A stretch of 64,000 nt of DNA from JAUIIK01 sp041390865 (GCA_041390865.1 JAWKPC010000018.1:21043-85042), one strand, 5' to 3'. Positions 26,285 through 34,881 are shown, numbered from the stretch's first letter. Numbers and translations are program-made. The notes: generated by a model not told the origin, from the letters alone.

Positions 26285-28018
26285 ATGCGGAGACCGTGGC
26301 GCCTGGTGATGATGCTTGCCCTCTTTACCGGCTTCGCGCCGCTCATCCCGCTCGGAGTCGTTGTTGCTGATGATGCGATCGTCGCGACCTGCGATGGCGC
26401 GAGCTTCAGCGCTGCGCTGGCGACGGCGCAGCTGAACGGTGGCGGGACTATTACCTTCGCCTGCAGCGGCACGATCGTTTTCGCAGCTGAGAAGACCATC
26501 ACAACTGGCAGCAACGTGGCGATCGATGGCGCCGGCCAGGATGTGGTCTTCGACGCAACGACGAGCTTGCGGCTCTTCGCCGTCCAGGCGGGCGCTGGCC
26601 TCGTGCTCAACAGCGTGACCCTGCAGAACGCAAACGTGCCCGCCTCTTTCGGCGGGGCGATTGACAATGCGGGCGGCACGGTCGAGGTCACTGATGTCAG
26701 CTTTATCGGCAACAATGCGTCTTCCGGTGGAGCGATCTACAACGACACCGGCGGCACGGTCGAGATCACGAACAGCACCTTCACCGGTGTCGGTACGTCC
26801 ACCTTTGGCGGAGCAATCTACAACGCCCAGGGCACCGTCAATATCAACGGCAGCAGCTTCAACGGCAACATGGCCAGTGCCGGCGGGGGCGTGATCAACA
26901 GCGTCGGCGGTTCAGTGACCGTGAATGGAAGCACGTTCACCGGCAATGGTACGGAGGGCGCTGGAGGCGCGATCTACACTATAGGCGGCGCGTTCGTGAC
27001 GATTGACTCGAGTGCCTTCCAGGGCAATAGTACCTCTGTCGGCGGCGCGATCTACAACGACTCCACCAGCACGGTAGAAATCACCGGCAGTAGTTTCAGC
27101 GGCAACTCCAGCACAGCCCAGGGTGGCGCGATCTTCAACATCGGCACGCTAGACGTTGCGACCAGCACGCTGGACGCCAACAGCAGCGTGAGCTCTGGCG
27201 GCGCGATTGCGAACAATACCGGCACTGCGATGGCAACGATCACCAACAGCACGTTTACGGGCAACAGCTCCGAATCGACCGGTGGCGCACTCTACAACGT
27301 CGGCATCATGTCCATTACGGCCAGCACCATCAGCGGCAATAGTTCGGATGGAAACGGTGGCGGTATCACTGTCGGCGCGCCAGTTTCGATCGCGGCGTCG
27401 GTCGTCGCCGGGAACACCGCGCCCGTCGGGCCGAACTGCCAGCTTGGCGGCCAGCTAAACTCGCTGGGCTCGAACCTGACTGACGATGCTTCCTGTTCGT
27501 TGGGCGCGGCCGGCGATATCCAGAACGGCAACGCCAGTCTGGGAGCGCTGGCTGACAATGGCGGACCAACCCTGACGATGGTGCCGGCGCAAGATAGCGA
27601 CGCGATCGATAGCGCCGATTGCGGGCTCTCGACGCCGGAGGATCAGCGCGGCATCAGCCGGCCCCAGGGTGATGGCTGCGACATCGGCGCGGTCGAGGTG
27701 CGCCAGGGCGCGACGTACACGCTCTGCGCTTCCCATTACACCGGCGCAGTGACGAGTCCGCTCGCCGGAGGATGCGGCGCGGGGCAGCTCGAGCTCGTCG
27801 TGCCGGGCAGCCTCAGTTTCTGCCTCAACCCCTGGACCGGGCAGGTACAGTACAGCTTCGGACGGACCTGCACCCCGCCACGCTTCGCCCACACCATGCC
27901 CGACGACGGCGACCTGCTGACCTGTGTCAGCCTCTACACCGGTGCCAACCGCTGGGTAACGAACCACAGCCAGTGCACGGCCTACGAGGCACCGAACACG
28001 ATCCCAGGCGCGGGATAG
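26285..28018 (+). CDS. Secreted beta-helix protein with GGAIYN repeats, choice-of-anchor-Q-like region and C-terminal Cys-YTG repeats
   Basis: A 577-residue exported protein with a signal peptide of about 28 residues. Residues about 110-370 carry repeated GGAIYN / SGGAI elements alternating with ITNSTFTGN-type strands. This is the pattern of chlamydial Pmp-like and right-handed beta-helix surface proteins. Next comes LNSLGSNLTDD...ADNGGPT...DQRGISRPQ...CDIGAVE (about 385-475), typical of choice-of-anchor-Q proteins. The last 100 residues contain three Cys repeats (C481/C497, C513/C529, C547/C564) of the C-x3-[YW]-TG type. These are shared with the proteins at 18272 and 29254, where they are N-terminal. 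The likely role is a cell-surface adhesin or matrix component. Confidence 0.8.
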   Translation: MRRPWRLVMMLALFTGFAPLIPLGVVVADDAIVATCDGASFSAALATAQLNGGGTITFACSGTIVFAAEKTITTGSNVAIDGAGQDVVFDATTSLRLFAVQAGAGLVLNSVTLQNANVPASFGGAIDNAGGTVEVTDVSFIGNNASSGGAIYNDTGGTVEITNSTFTGVGTSTFGGAIYNAQGTVNINGSSFNGNMASAGGGVINSVGGSVTVNGSTFTGNGTEGAGGAIYTIGGAFVTIDSSAFQGNSTSVGGAIYNDSTSTVEITGSSFSGNSSTAQGGAIFNIGTLDVATSTLDANSSVSSGGAIANNTGTAMATITNSTFTGNSSESTGGALYNVGIMSITASTISGNSSDGNGGGITVGAPVSIAASVVAGNTAPVGPNCQLGGQLNSLGSNLTDDASCSLGAAGDIQNGNASLGALADNGGPTLTMVPAQDSDAIDSADCGLSTPEDQRGISRPQGDGCDIGAVEVRQGATYTLCASHYTGAVTSPLAGGCGAGQLELVVPGSLSFCLNPWTGQVQYSFGRTCTPPRFAHTMPDDGDLLTCVSLYTGANRWVTNHSQCTAYEAPNTIPGAG

Positions 28019-28037
28019 TTCGAGACGTTACCGCACG

Positions 28038-28061
28038 GGAGCCGCGATCCCTCGCGGCTCC
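28038..28061. terminator. Bidirectional hairpin terminator
   Basis: A 10-bp perfect stem (28038-28047 and 28052-28061) with a TCCC loop lies between the convergent beta-helix gene and the redoxin-DsbD gene. The plus-strand side is followed by TGTGTATAT, a modest T-rich run. Confidence 0.7.
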
Positions 28062-28095
28062 TGTGTATATATCTGATGTCCGCGTGCGGCCGCGG

Positions 28096-29100
28096 TTATG
28101 CTCCCGGCACGTTGTCCTGCGCCTGGAGCGGGAGCTGCAGCGTCAGCGACGATGGCGGAAAGCACTCCGTTGCGGTGCATGCCTGATAGCTGAATGTGAC
28201 CTCAAGCGCGAGATCCCCGGCATTCTGCATGATGAAGAACGGCAGGGATCCTCTGATCTCCCCTTCATAGGCCATAAACTGCTCGTCGAGCCCTTCGACA
28301 GTGTAGGGATGCGGTTCAGGCAACGAGAGATCCTGTACTTCCAGATCTTCGGAGCCGTCGACCGCGATGTTGAGCGCGTAGAAGCCGTCCGGAATCGGTC
28401 GGCCGTAGATGTGCAGTCCGTCGCCGATCTGGATGCCGAACTGGATACGCAGCTGCTGCCAGGGCCGGTAGGTTGCGTTGTTCAGCCAGGCAGTGACGCC
28501 GATCTCATCGTTGTTGGCGTGGTCGCTGACGGCGGCGTCGCCGACCTCGGCGCCGAAGGCCGACTCCAGCAGGTCGGCAGCCTGGGGTCGGACGCGGTAG
28601 CTCTGCTCGAAGCGTTTCTCCACGATGACACCGTCGTTGTCGAGGACGAAGCTGCCGGGGTACGGCACGCCGAAGTGGTGCTCGCGAGCCTGGCCGCCGT
28701 AGGCAGCGGCCTGCTGTTCGAGGTGTTCGTTGTAGAGGCCGATTTCCCTTATGACGACGCTGCCCTCGTCCGAGAGCAGGGGATACTCGATGTCGTGCCT
28801 GGCGGCGAAATCTCGCAGGACGTCGACGGCGTCGTAGCTGATCGCAAAGACGGCAACGCCTTCGCGCTCGAAATCAGCGAGTCGGCTCTGCAGCTCAACG
28901 AGCTGCGTGCGGCAGAACGGTCACCAGCTTGCGCTACGGTGGAAAACGATCAGGCCTTTCCTGTCTCCCCGGTGATCGTGGAGGTTGACTGGAGTCCCCG
29001 ACTGGTCTGGTAGGGCGATGTCCGGAAATCGCTCACCCAGCTTCGGGCCGATCTGGCTGAAATCGAGCTGCGGTACCGGCGGTCCGGTATCGGTCGTCAT
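28096..29100 (-). CDS. Candidate selenoprotein: redoxin (thioredoxin-like) domain fused to a DsbD-alpha-like domain, Sec60 encoded by UGA
   Basis: Read through one in-frame UGA (28923-28921), the gene encodes 334 residues. Residues about 10-165 form an AhpC/TSA-type redoxin: GERFPDIALPDQSG, then LIVFHRSASW-U-PFC, LVELQ, and later GSFVLDNDGVIVEK. The UGA falls exactly where the first redox cysteine of a W-C-x-x-C motif belongs, giving U60-P-F-C63. Residues about 185-334 resemble the N-terminal domain of DsbD, including GLHIYGRPIPDG, PEPHPYTVEGLDE and a C-x5-C pair in YQACTATECFPP. Roles in thiol-disulfide exchange or peroxide reduction fit. ATG 29100 has GGGGAG upstream. No signal peptide is obvious. 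A SECIS-like hairpin follows the UGA. The alternative is a Cys-to-stop mutation. Confidence 0.75.
28890..28923 (-). other. UGA (Sec) codon and SECIS-like hairpin of the redoxin gene
   Basis: The UGA is at 28923-28921 on the minus strand. Twenty-one bases downstream is a GTT loop (28899-28897) closed by a perfect 7-bp stem, GCAGCTC with GAGCTGC (28906-28900 with 28896-28890). Bacterial SECIS elements lie directly after the UGA, inside the coding region, with a guanine at the start of a small apical loop, as here. Inference from structure only. Confidence 0.6.
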
Positions 29101-29196
29101 CTGCTCCCCATTTCGTGGTTCTTCATACGTCTCGAGACGAGTGTTAGAACAGAGTCGCCTGCTCGCATATTCCGGTTCGACATCCATTTGAATAGT

Positions 29197-29229
29197 GAGA
29201 GCCCGGGGCCGGAAAGCCGCCGGGCTCTC
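29197..29229. terminator. Hairpin terminator after the P-domain protein
   Basis: A 10-bp stem (29197-29206 with 29220-29229) with a 13-base loop lies just beyond the stop of the minus-strand gene at 29254. It precedes the start of the next minus-strand gene and probably separates the two transcripts. There is no clear T run. Confidence 0.5.
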
Positions 29230-29253
29230 GGGTTGCCGCTGATAGGTTGGCCG

Positions 29254-30576
29254 CTAGTTCAGCAGGAAGCCCAGCGCCCAGTCATTCAACGTGCCTGCAT
29301 CGACGTTCGAATCGTCGATGACGACCAGCGTCCAAGTGCCGGATGCGCTCTCGTTGTCGAAGGCCGACAGCAGGCCAGGATCCGGCTGATAGCTGTTGAA
29401 GCCCAGGCGGTTGTCGCAGTCGAATCCGGTCGCTGCCTCGTCATCGAAGACCGCCTGCATGTCCACAGCGACGCCGCACGCTTGTTCAAACACCTTGACG
29501 TGCGTGCCGGATGGGCTCAGGAGGTGAATGTGTAGATCGCCGAGGAACGTGTGGCTGATGTCAACGGTCAGGTTCAGGTCCGCAATCTGGAGTCCGGCTG
29601 GGGCGGCTGCGGTAATCCGCGAGACGGTTACACCGTGAGGAGCCGCCGCGCCGCTGGTGCCGGGAATCAGCAGGAAACAGTCGGTACAGCCGGCTGTCGG
29701 CAGCACGCCATTGGTCGTTGTGATCTCGAGCGACCAGTCCCAGAGCAGGCCAGCATTAGCGCTCGCGTCGTCCGTGACCTGGAGTTGCCACGTACCGCTG
29801 GCGAGTTCGCCGTCGAAGTCGCTCAGGCTACCCACCGGTTGGAACGTGCCGGTGATCTGCGGCGTACAGGCGACCGCGTCTATCGACGTCGCGGCTTCGT
29901 CGTCCAGTGTTACGTCGAGGTCAACCTCAACAGTGCACACGTCAGTAAACAACTCGACGACAGTCCCGGCCGGGCTTTCGAGGTAGATATCGAGATCAGT
30001 CAGCCATGCATGCGAGACATCGATGACGACGTTGACGTCGGTGATTTGCCCGCCGGCCGGATCATTCACAACGATATCTGAGGTTATGGCGCCGATGGTG
30101 TCAGTGACCTCGGGCAATGGCCGCGGGCAGTCGCCGCTCGTCAGGCAATCGGCCGAGAACGCGGCTGCGATAACCTCAGCCTCTTTTCCGAGACAAGTGC
30201 CGCCGGGCGAGTAACGCACTGCCCCGGTGTAAAGGGAGGAACAGAGCGTGACCGGTTCCGCGCCACCGAGAATGAGCGGCAGCATCGTCGGCGGGCAGTC
30301 CGTGCCGCGCGGGATCGAGACCTGGCCGGTGTAGCGGTTGGCGCAGACCGTGACCTCGCCCGCCGTCAGGTCAATCTCCTGGTAGCCGGGCAAACAACCG
30401 TTGGGCTGGTAGTAGAGCGCGCCGGTCCAGGGACTGGCGCATAAAGCATTGACGACCGTTGGCGCGGGCTGTGCCACCGCGCGCTGCGTGGCAAGTCCGC
30501 TAACCAGCGTGGTTGCGATCAGGACGATGGCCAGCAGATTCCGGTATGGCCGCCGGATCGACACGCGGTGAGCCAT
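29254..30576 (-). CDS. Secreted protein with three Cys-YTG repeats and two P-domains
   Basis: A 440-residue exported protein. The signal peptide (about 1-36) is followed by three Cys repeats (C46/C61, C78/C94, C112/C128), each of the form C-x3-[WY]-TG...C with a period of 32-34 residues. Two proprotein-convertase P-domain-like units follow (about 165-300 and 305-440). Each shows VVIDVSHAWLTDLDIYLESP or LTVDISHTFLGDLHIHLLSP early and SGTW-(Q/T)-L-x-V-x-DD late. P-domains are jelly-roll folds appended to secreted proteases. Here no protease domain is present, so they may act in binding. It lies beside the other Cys-YTG proteins. A terminator follows. Confidence 0.8.
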   Translation of the reverse strand: MAHRVSIRRPYRNLLAIVLIATTLVSGLATQRAVAQPAPTVVNALCASPWTGALYYQPNGCLPGYQEIDLTAGEVTVCANRYTGQVSIPRGTDCPPTMLPLILGGAEPVTLCSSLYTGAVRYSPGGTCLGKEAEVIAAAFSADCLTSGDCPRPLPEVTDTIGAITSDIVVNDPAGGQITDVNVVIDVSHAWLTDLDIYLESPAGTVVELFTDVCTVEVDLDVTLDDEAATSIDAVACTPQITGTFQPVGSLSDFDGELASGTWQLQVTDDASANAGLLWDWSLEITTTNGVLPTAGCTDCFLLIPGTSGAAAPHGVTVSRITAAAPAGLQIADLNLTVDISHTFLGDLHIHLLSPSGTHVKVFEQACGVAVDMQAVFDDEAATGFDCDNRLGFNSYQPDPGLLSAFDNESASGTWTLVVIDDSNVDAGTLNDWALGFLLN

Positions 30577-30736
30577 TCACCATTCCCTTCAGTGATTGCC
30601 TCTACTCAACGGCAGATTGATTGCCCTGGAGTGTAGCACCCTCAATCGAGGCCTCAGGCTTGCCGGTCCGGTCGTTGACACTGCCGCAGAGCCTGACCGG
30701 TCGGTTATCCGGCATTTCCTCACCATCGCAAAAAGC

Positions 30737-30768
30737 CCGAGAAGCCGTCCAGATCGACGGCTTCTCGG
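30737..30768 (-). terminator. Rho-independent terminator of ilvD
   Basis: A 13-bp perfect stem (30737-30749 with 30756-30768) with a six-base loop. On the minus strand it is followed by GCTTTTTGC, a proper T run. It lies about 60 bases after the ilvD stop and can also serve the plus direction (TTTCTT). Confidence 0.85.
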
Positions 30769-30826
30769 TTTCTTAGAGGAGCACAGGGATGGATCTTTCT
30801 TCCAGGCCGCCCTGCGACGTGCTGGC

Positions 30827-32542
30827 TTAGAGCACCGGGTGCGTCACCGCGCCTTCGGCTGCCGAGGAAACGAGCGCGGCGTACTTGGCCATGACGCCGG
30901 TCTCGTAGCGCGGTTCCGGCGGGGACCAGTTGGCGAAGCGCTGGCCGATCTCTTCCTCGGACAGGTCGACGGTCAATTCGCGGGTGTCGACGTCGATCGT
31001 GATCGTGTCGCCGTCCTGGAGAATGGCGATCGGGCCGCCAACGGCCGCTTCAGGGGCGACGTGGCCGATCATGAAACCGCGGGTCGCGCCGCTGAATCGC
31101 CCGTCGGTCAGCAATGCGACCGTTTCTCCCTTGCCCTCGCCGACGATCGCCGCGGTTACGCCGAGCATCTCGCGCATGCCCGGGCCGCCCTTCGGGCCCT
31201 CGTAGCGAATCACCATGACGTCGCCGTCCTCGATCTCGCCGTTGAGCACAGCCTGCATGGCGTCTTCCTCGCGTTCGAAGACCTTTGCCGGGCCCTGATG
31301 CCGGTTGCGGCCGGCGCCGGAAACCTTGATGACGCCGCCTTCGGGCGCGAGGTTTCCTTTCAACACCAGCAGTCCGCCGGTCTGGCTCTTGGCCGTCTCG
31401 CGGGTCAGGATGACCTGCTGTCCGGGCGTCTCCTGTGCCCCGGCGCTCTCCTCGGCCAGGGTGCGGCCGGTCGGGGTGAGCTGGTTGCCGTCGATCATGC
31501 CTTCTTCTATGAGGCGCTTGGTGATCAGCTCGATGCCGCCGGCGTTGTAGACGTCGACGGCGGTGTACTTGCCGCTCGGCTTGAGGTCGGCGATGACCGG
31601 CGTCCGGTCGCTGACCTCGTTGAAATCGTCGATGCTGAGGGGTATGCCGGCTTCGCGGGCGATCGCTAGCAGGTGGAGGATGATGTTCGTCGATCCGCCG
31701 GTCGCGGCGGCGCTGATGAAGCTGTTCATGATCGACTGGCGGGTGACGATGTCGCGCGGCCGCAGCCCGGCCTTGAGCTGATCCATGACGAGCTGCCCGG
31801 CTTCGCGGCCGATGATCTCTTTCTTGGGGTCGACGGCCGGAATAGCGGCCATGCCGCTCGGCGAGAGGCCAAGGACTTCCAGCGCGGTCGCCATCGTGTT
31901 GGCGGTGAACTGGCCGCCGCAGGCGCCCTCACCGGGGCAGGCGACCCGTTCGATCTCCATCAGGTCTTCCGTGCTCATCCGGCCGGCAGCATGCGCGCCG
32001 ACGGCCTCGAAGACTTCCTGGATCGTGACGTCTTCGCCGTGGAAGTGGCCGGGCATGATCGAGCCGCCGTAAACGAGGAACCCGGGAATATTCAGGCGCA
32101 ACAGGGCCATCGCCGCCGCCGGCATCGTCTTGTCACAGGCGGCGAGGACGATCAGGCCGTCGAACATGTGGCCGCGGGCGACCAGCTCGATCGAGTCGGT
32201 GACGACCTCGCGGCTGACCAGCGAGGTCTTCATTCCTTCTGTGCCCATCGTGATGCCGTCGCTGATGGCGACGGTGTTGACTTCCATCGGCGTGCCGCCG
32301 GCTTCGCGGATGCCGTTCATGACCTGGACGGCGAGCCGCCGCAGGCCGAAGTTGCAGGGCATCGTGCCGATCCACGAATGTGCGACGCCGATGACCGGCT
32401 TCGCGAAGTCGTCGTCATCCAGGCCGATTGCGCGGAGATAAGACCGGGCCGGCGCCCGGTCGGGGCCGTCCAGAATGGTCCTGCTCCGGTGTCGAACGTC
32501 GAAATCGGTTTCCTGCTCGGTCTTCGTCCTGGAATCCGCCAT
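30827..32542 (-). CDS. ilvD: Dihydroxy-acid dehydratase
   Basis: The 571-residue enzyme dehydrates 2,3-dihydroxy-isovalerate and 2,3-dihydroxy-3-methylvalerate to the keto acids that precede valine, leucine and isoleucine. Its cytoplasmic [2Fe-2S] cluster ligands are visible in PCNFGLR (near residue 62), LAACDKTMP (near 134) and ACPGEGACGGQFTANTM (near 207). Further family signatures are SDGITMG, GGSTNIILHL, YEGPKGGPGMREM and LLTDGRFSG, the last with the catalytic serine region. The length matches the family. It is not linked to other ilv genes here. It begins with ATG 32542 and ends before a clear terminator. Confidence 0.97.
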   Translation of the reverse strand: MADSRTKTEQETDFDVRHRSRTILDGPDRAPARSYLRAIGLDDDDFAKPVIGVAHSWIGTMPCNFGLRRLAVQVMNGIREAGGTPMEVNTVAISDGITMGTEGMKTSLVSREVVTDSIELVARGHMFDGLIVLAACDKTMPAAAMALLRLNIPGFLVYGGSIMPGHFHGEDVTIQEVFEAVGAHAAGRMSTEDLMEIERVACPGEGACGGQFTANTMATALEVLGLSPSGMAAIPAVDPKKEIIGREAGQLVMDQLKAGLRPRDIVTRQSIMNSFISAAATGGSTNIILHLLAIAREAGIPLSIDDFNEVSDRTPVIADLKPSGKYTAVDVYNAGGIELITKRLIEEGMIDGNQLTPTGRTLAEESAGAQETPGQQVILTRETAKSQTGGLLVLKGNLAPEGGVIKVSGAGRNRHQGPAKVFEREEDAMQAVLNGEIEDGDVMVIRYEGPKGGPGMREMLGVTAAIVGEGKGETVALLTDGRFSGATRGFMIGHVAPEAAVGGPIAILQDGDTITIDVDTRELTVDLSEEEIGQRFANWSPPEPRYETGVMAKYAALVSSAAEGAVTHPVL

Positions 32543-32632
32543 AGTTCACTTCTCCTCATATCGACCGCTCCGACGGCCAGAATCCGCGTCCAGTCTCCTA
32601 TCTTGAACGTTTCGCTCCGATCCGGCAAGTAT

Positions 32633-32652
32633 GATTCTCGATATTGAGAATC
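32633..32652. promoter_or_regulatory. Candidate VapB operator palindrome
   Basis: GATTCTC (32633-32639) and GAGAATC (32646-32652) form a perfect 7-bp inverted repeat spaced by six bases, ending 26 bases before the antitoxin start. Type II antitoxins usually bind such palindromes to repress their own operon. Confidence 0.55.
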
Positions 32653-32678
32653 ACGAGATGTGGAGTCCGGAGGTTCGG

Positions 32679-32993
32679 ATGGCGATCACCATCGAAACGT
32701 ATCGCGCTGATCCCGAACTTACGACGTTGCTCGAGCGCGCTGCTCGCGGTGAATTGCGACTTCGCATAAATTCGGATATTGATGTCTACGAGGTCTACGT
32801 CTCGGATACGAACGCGGAGAAGAGTCGGAAGCATTTCGAGCGTCGTGAAGGTATCTGGAAGGACTATGACATCGATAGGGTACGCGGTGCTTTAGAACGG
32901 GCGCGAGGGGTGCTTGAGGGCGTCGATGCGGACGAGATGGTCCAGCACATCCGCGCCGATCGCAGCGATGATCCTATCAACCTGTCGTCCTGA
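32679..32993 (+). CDS. Antitoxin of a VapBC-type toxin-antitoxin pair
   Basis: A 104-residue protein directly preceding a PIN-domain toxin, separated by two bases, which is the normal antitoxin-first order. No AbrB or ribbon-helix-helix motif is sharply recognisable. The N-terminus (ITIETYRADPELTTLLERAA) could form a small DNA-binding region. The C-terminal half is charged and helical, as expected for the toxin-wrapping part. ATG 32679 has GGAGG six bases upstream and is preferred over 32631, which lies inside the palindrome. The identification rests on position and size more than on sequence. Confidence 0.65.
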   Translation: MAITIETYRADPELTTLLERAARGELRLRINSDIDVYEVYVSDTNAEKSRKHFERREGIWKDYDIDRVRGALERARGVLEGVDADEMVQHIRADRSDDPINLSS

Positions 32994-32995
32994 TC

Positions 32996-33394
32996 ATGCC
33001 GTATATTCTCGATTCCGATGTCGTTATCTACTACTTGAATGAAAGCGTTGATAGTGAGCGGCATGTAAACCGGCTGATGCTCGAAGGTATCGCTATCTCG
33101 ACAATTACGTTGATGGAAGTGCTCGCCGGGATTTCAACGAGTCCAGATCCGTCGGAAGCTCATGCCCGCATCGAGGATCTAGCTCACCAGATACCTGTCC
33201 TGCCATTTGCCGAACCGGAAGCCCGTAGGTGTGCGGCGTTGCGCCGAACGCTCCAGCGGCGGGGACTGAGAGTCCGTAGCAGACTCTTGGATCTTATGAT
33301 CGCCGCCACAGCGATCGAGCACGGACTGATGCAGGTAACGAACGATGGGTCCGATTATCGAGGGATCCCCGACCTCCTGATCGAGACTCCCTGA
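32996..33394 (+). CDS. vapC: PIN-domain ribonuclease toxin, VapC type
   Basis: The 132-residue length is typical for VapC. The conserved acidic residues of the PIN nuclease site are visible: D6/D8 in LDSDVVI, E41 in TLMEVLAG, and D99 in LLDLMIAATA. NDGSDYRGIPDL follows near the end. In the family these bind Mg2+ and cleave tRNA or rRNA at specific sites, halting translation when the antitoxin is degraded. The start lies two bases after the antitoxin's stop. Stability, stress or defence roles are possible. Intact as far as can be read. Confidence 0.85.
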   Translation: MPYILDSDVVIYYLNESVDSERHVNRLMLEGIAISTITLMEVLAGISTSPDPSEAHARIEDLAHQIPVLPFAEPEARRCAALRRTLQRRGLRVRSRLLDLMIAATAIEHGLMQVTNDGSDYRGIPDLLIETP

Positions 33395-33540
33395 AGTTCC
33401 ACCACATTCGAGAATCTGTAAGAATCCGGTGGCTCGTCTGTCCTATCACCAAGCGGGCCGGGAGGCCGGCCTGAGCCGGAAAGGGCGTACAATCGATGAG
33501 TGCAGGCATTCAAGATTCCTAGCGAGCCGGGGATTCACCT

Positions 33541-34881
33541 ATGGCAATGGCGACGAGCGAACGTGATCTGACACGTTTCGACGACGCGCAGCTGGTCGGT
33601 CTCGCTCAGAACGGCCACCAGGAAGCGTTCGCCGAGCTCTACGACCGCTATTTCGACCGGATCTACGACTTCCTTGCCCGCATGATGCGCAATCGCGCGG
33701 AAGCGGAGGATGTCGCCCAGGATACGTTTATCCGGGCGATCCGTTCGATCGACCGGTTGGAGAGCGGCAATAAGTTCAAGAGCTGGCTCTTCACCATTGC
33801 CCGGAACACCGCCCTGAATCGCATCGAACGCGAGAAACGAAGCCGTCCACTCATCTTTTCCGACGACGATGGCGATGACGTCGAACTCGACCTGATCGAT
33901 GCCGACCGCTTCGGGTCGCCGGACGAGGCGGCCCAGGCGCAGGCGACGGCCGAACTGGTCTGGGAAGCAGCGGCCGGGCTGAGCCCGAAGCAGTACTCGC
34001 TGCTCGACATGCATCTTCGTCAGGGCCTCGACAGCGCCGAGATAGCCGACGTGCTTGGCGTTACCGCCAACAACGGCTACGTCATGCTCAACCGGCTGCG
34101 TACGGCCGTCGAAGAATCCATCGGAGCCTATATCATGATGAGGGAGGGGCGCAGACATTGCTCGGAGCTCGATGCTGCGCTGAAAGACGCCGGAATCGCC
34201 ACCATCTCGCCCGGCGCCCGGCGTCTGGTCAGGCGCCACGTCAACTCGTGCGAGGTCTGCCAGAAGACGCAGTCGGAGATGGTGTCGCCAACGGCGATTC
34301 TGGGCGCGTTCGTTCCGGTCCAGGCCGCGCCGGATATCAAGGCGGCGATCCTTTCCAACGTCATGCAAGAGTGGCCCGGTTCGGCTAGCCAGGGCGACGG
34401 CGGCTCGTCAGCGTCACAGGTCACTACCCGCGTCCCTCGCCAGATCGCTGCCGGCGTCGCCCGGGAGACAGCCTGGTATCTGAGCAGGGCATTCCTCATC
34501 GGGGCTGCGCTGGCGACGGTCGGTGTTGTTCTGCTACTGCTGGCGCTGCTCAACCCGTTTGCCGAGTCTGGGTCTGTCGTGTCCGGCCCTTCCGGGGCAA
34601 CCGTCACCTTCGAATCCGAGTCGGGGTCGCCGATTCGCGATGTTTCGTTGATCGTCGAGTACACGCCGCCTGACGAGGAGGTGCCGGAGTTGATTCCGGC
34701 GACGACCGACGACGCCAGCATGGTCGATCTCTCGGAGAACGGGGCCGGTACCTATGTGCTCCGGATTGTCGAACTGCCGCCAGAATATTCGGCCGCCGAT
34801 GTCAGCCAGGTTTCGGCATTCACCGTTGACGAAGGTGAGCATCTGGACATAACCGGAATCTTCCGCGTGTCGAGCCAGTAA
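33541..34881 (+). CDS. ECF sigma factor fused to a zinc-finger anti-sigma-like region, transmembrane helix and exported domain
   Basis: Residues about 15-195 form an ECF sigma-70 factor. Region 2 is DRIYDFLARMMRN...AEDVAQDTFIRAIRS, and region 4 is LSPKQYSLLDMHLRQGLDSA...LGVTANNGYVMLNRLR. Residues about 205-245 contain C...H-x3-C-x2-C (RRHVNSCEVCQ), like the zinc anti-sigma (ZAS) motif. One membrane span follows (about 318-338), then an exported domain of about 105 residues with beta-like VTFESESGSPIRDVSLIVEY. The normally separate sigma and anti-sigma proteins are therefore in one chain of 446 residues, which should tether the sigma domain to the membrane. Release by proteolysis or conformational sensing is inferred. 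ATG 33541 is the first of two nearby ATGs. Confidence 0.8.
   Translation: MAMATSERDLTRFDDAQLVGLAQNGHQEAFAELYDRYFDRIYDFLARMMRNRAEAEDVAQDTFIRAIRSIDRLESGNKFKSWLFTIARNTALNRIEREKRSRPLIFSDDDGDDVELDLIDADRFGSPDEAAQAQATAELVWEAAAGLSPKQYSLLDMHLRQGLDSAEIADVLGVTANNGYVMLNRLRTAVEESIGAYIMMREGRRHCSELDAALKDAGIATISPGARRLVRRHVNSCEVCQKTQSEMVSPTAILGAFVPVQAAPDIKAAILSNVMQEWPGSASQGDGGSSASQVTTRVPRQIAAGVARETAWYLSRAFLIGAALATVGVVLLLLALLNPFAESGSVVSGPSGATVTFESESGSPIRDVSLIVEYTPPDEEVPELIPATTDDASMVDLSENGAGTYVLRIVELPPEYSAADVSQVSAFTVDEGEHLDITGIFRVSSQ

Noticed and set aside
28096..28668. DsbD-like protein starting at 28668 as a separate gene
   Set aside because: The frame is open and conserved back through the redoxin domain to the UGA and beyond. 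Splitting it would break the redoxin fold.
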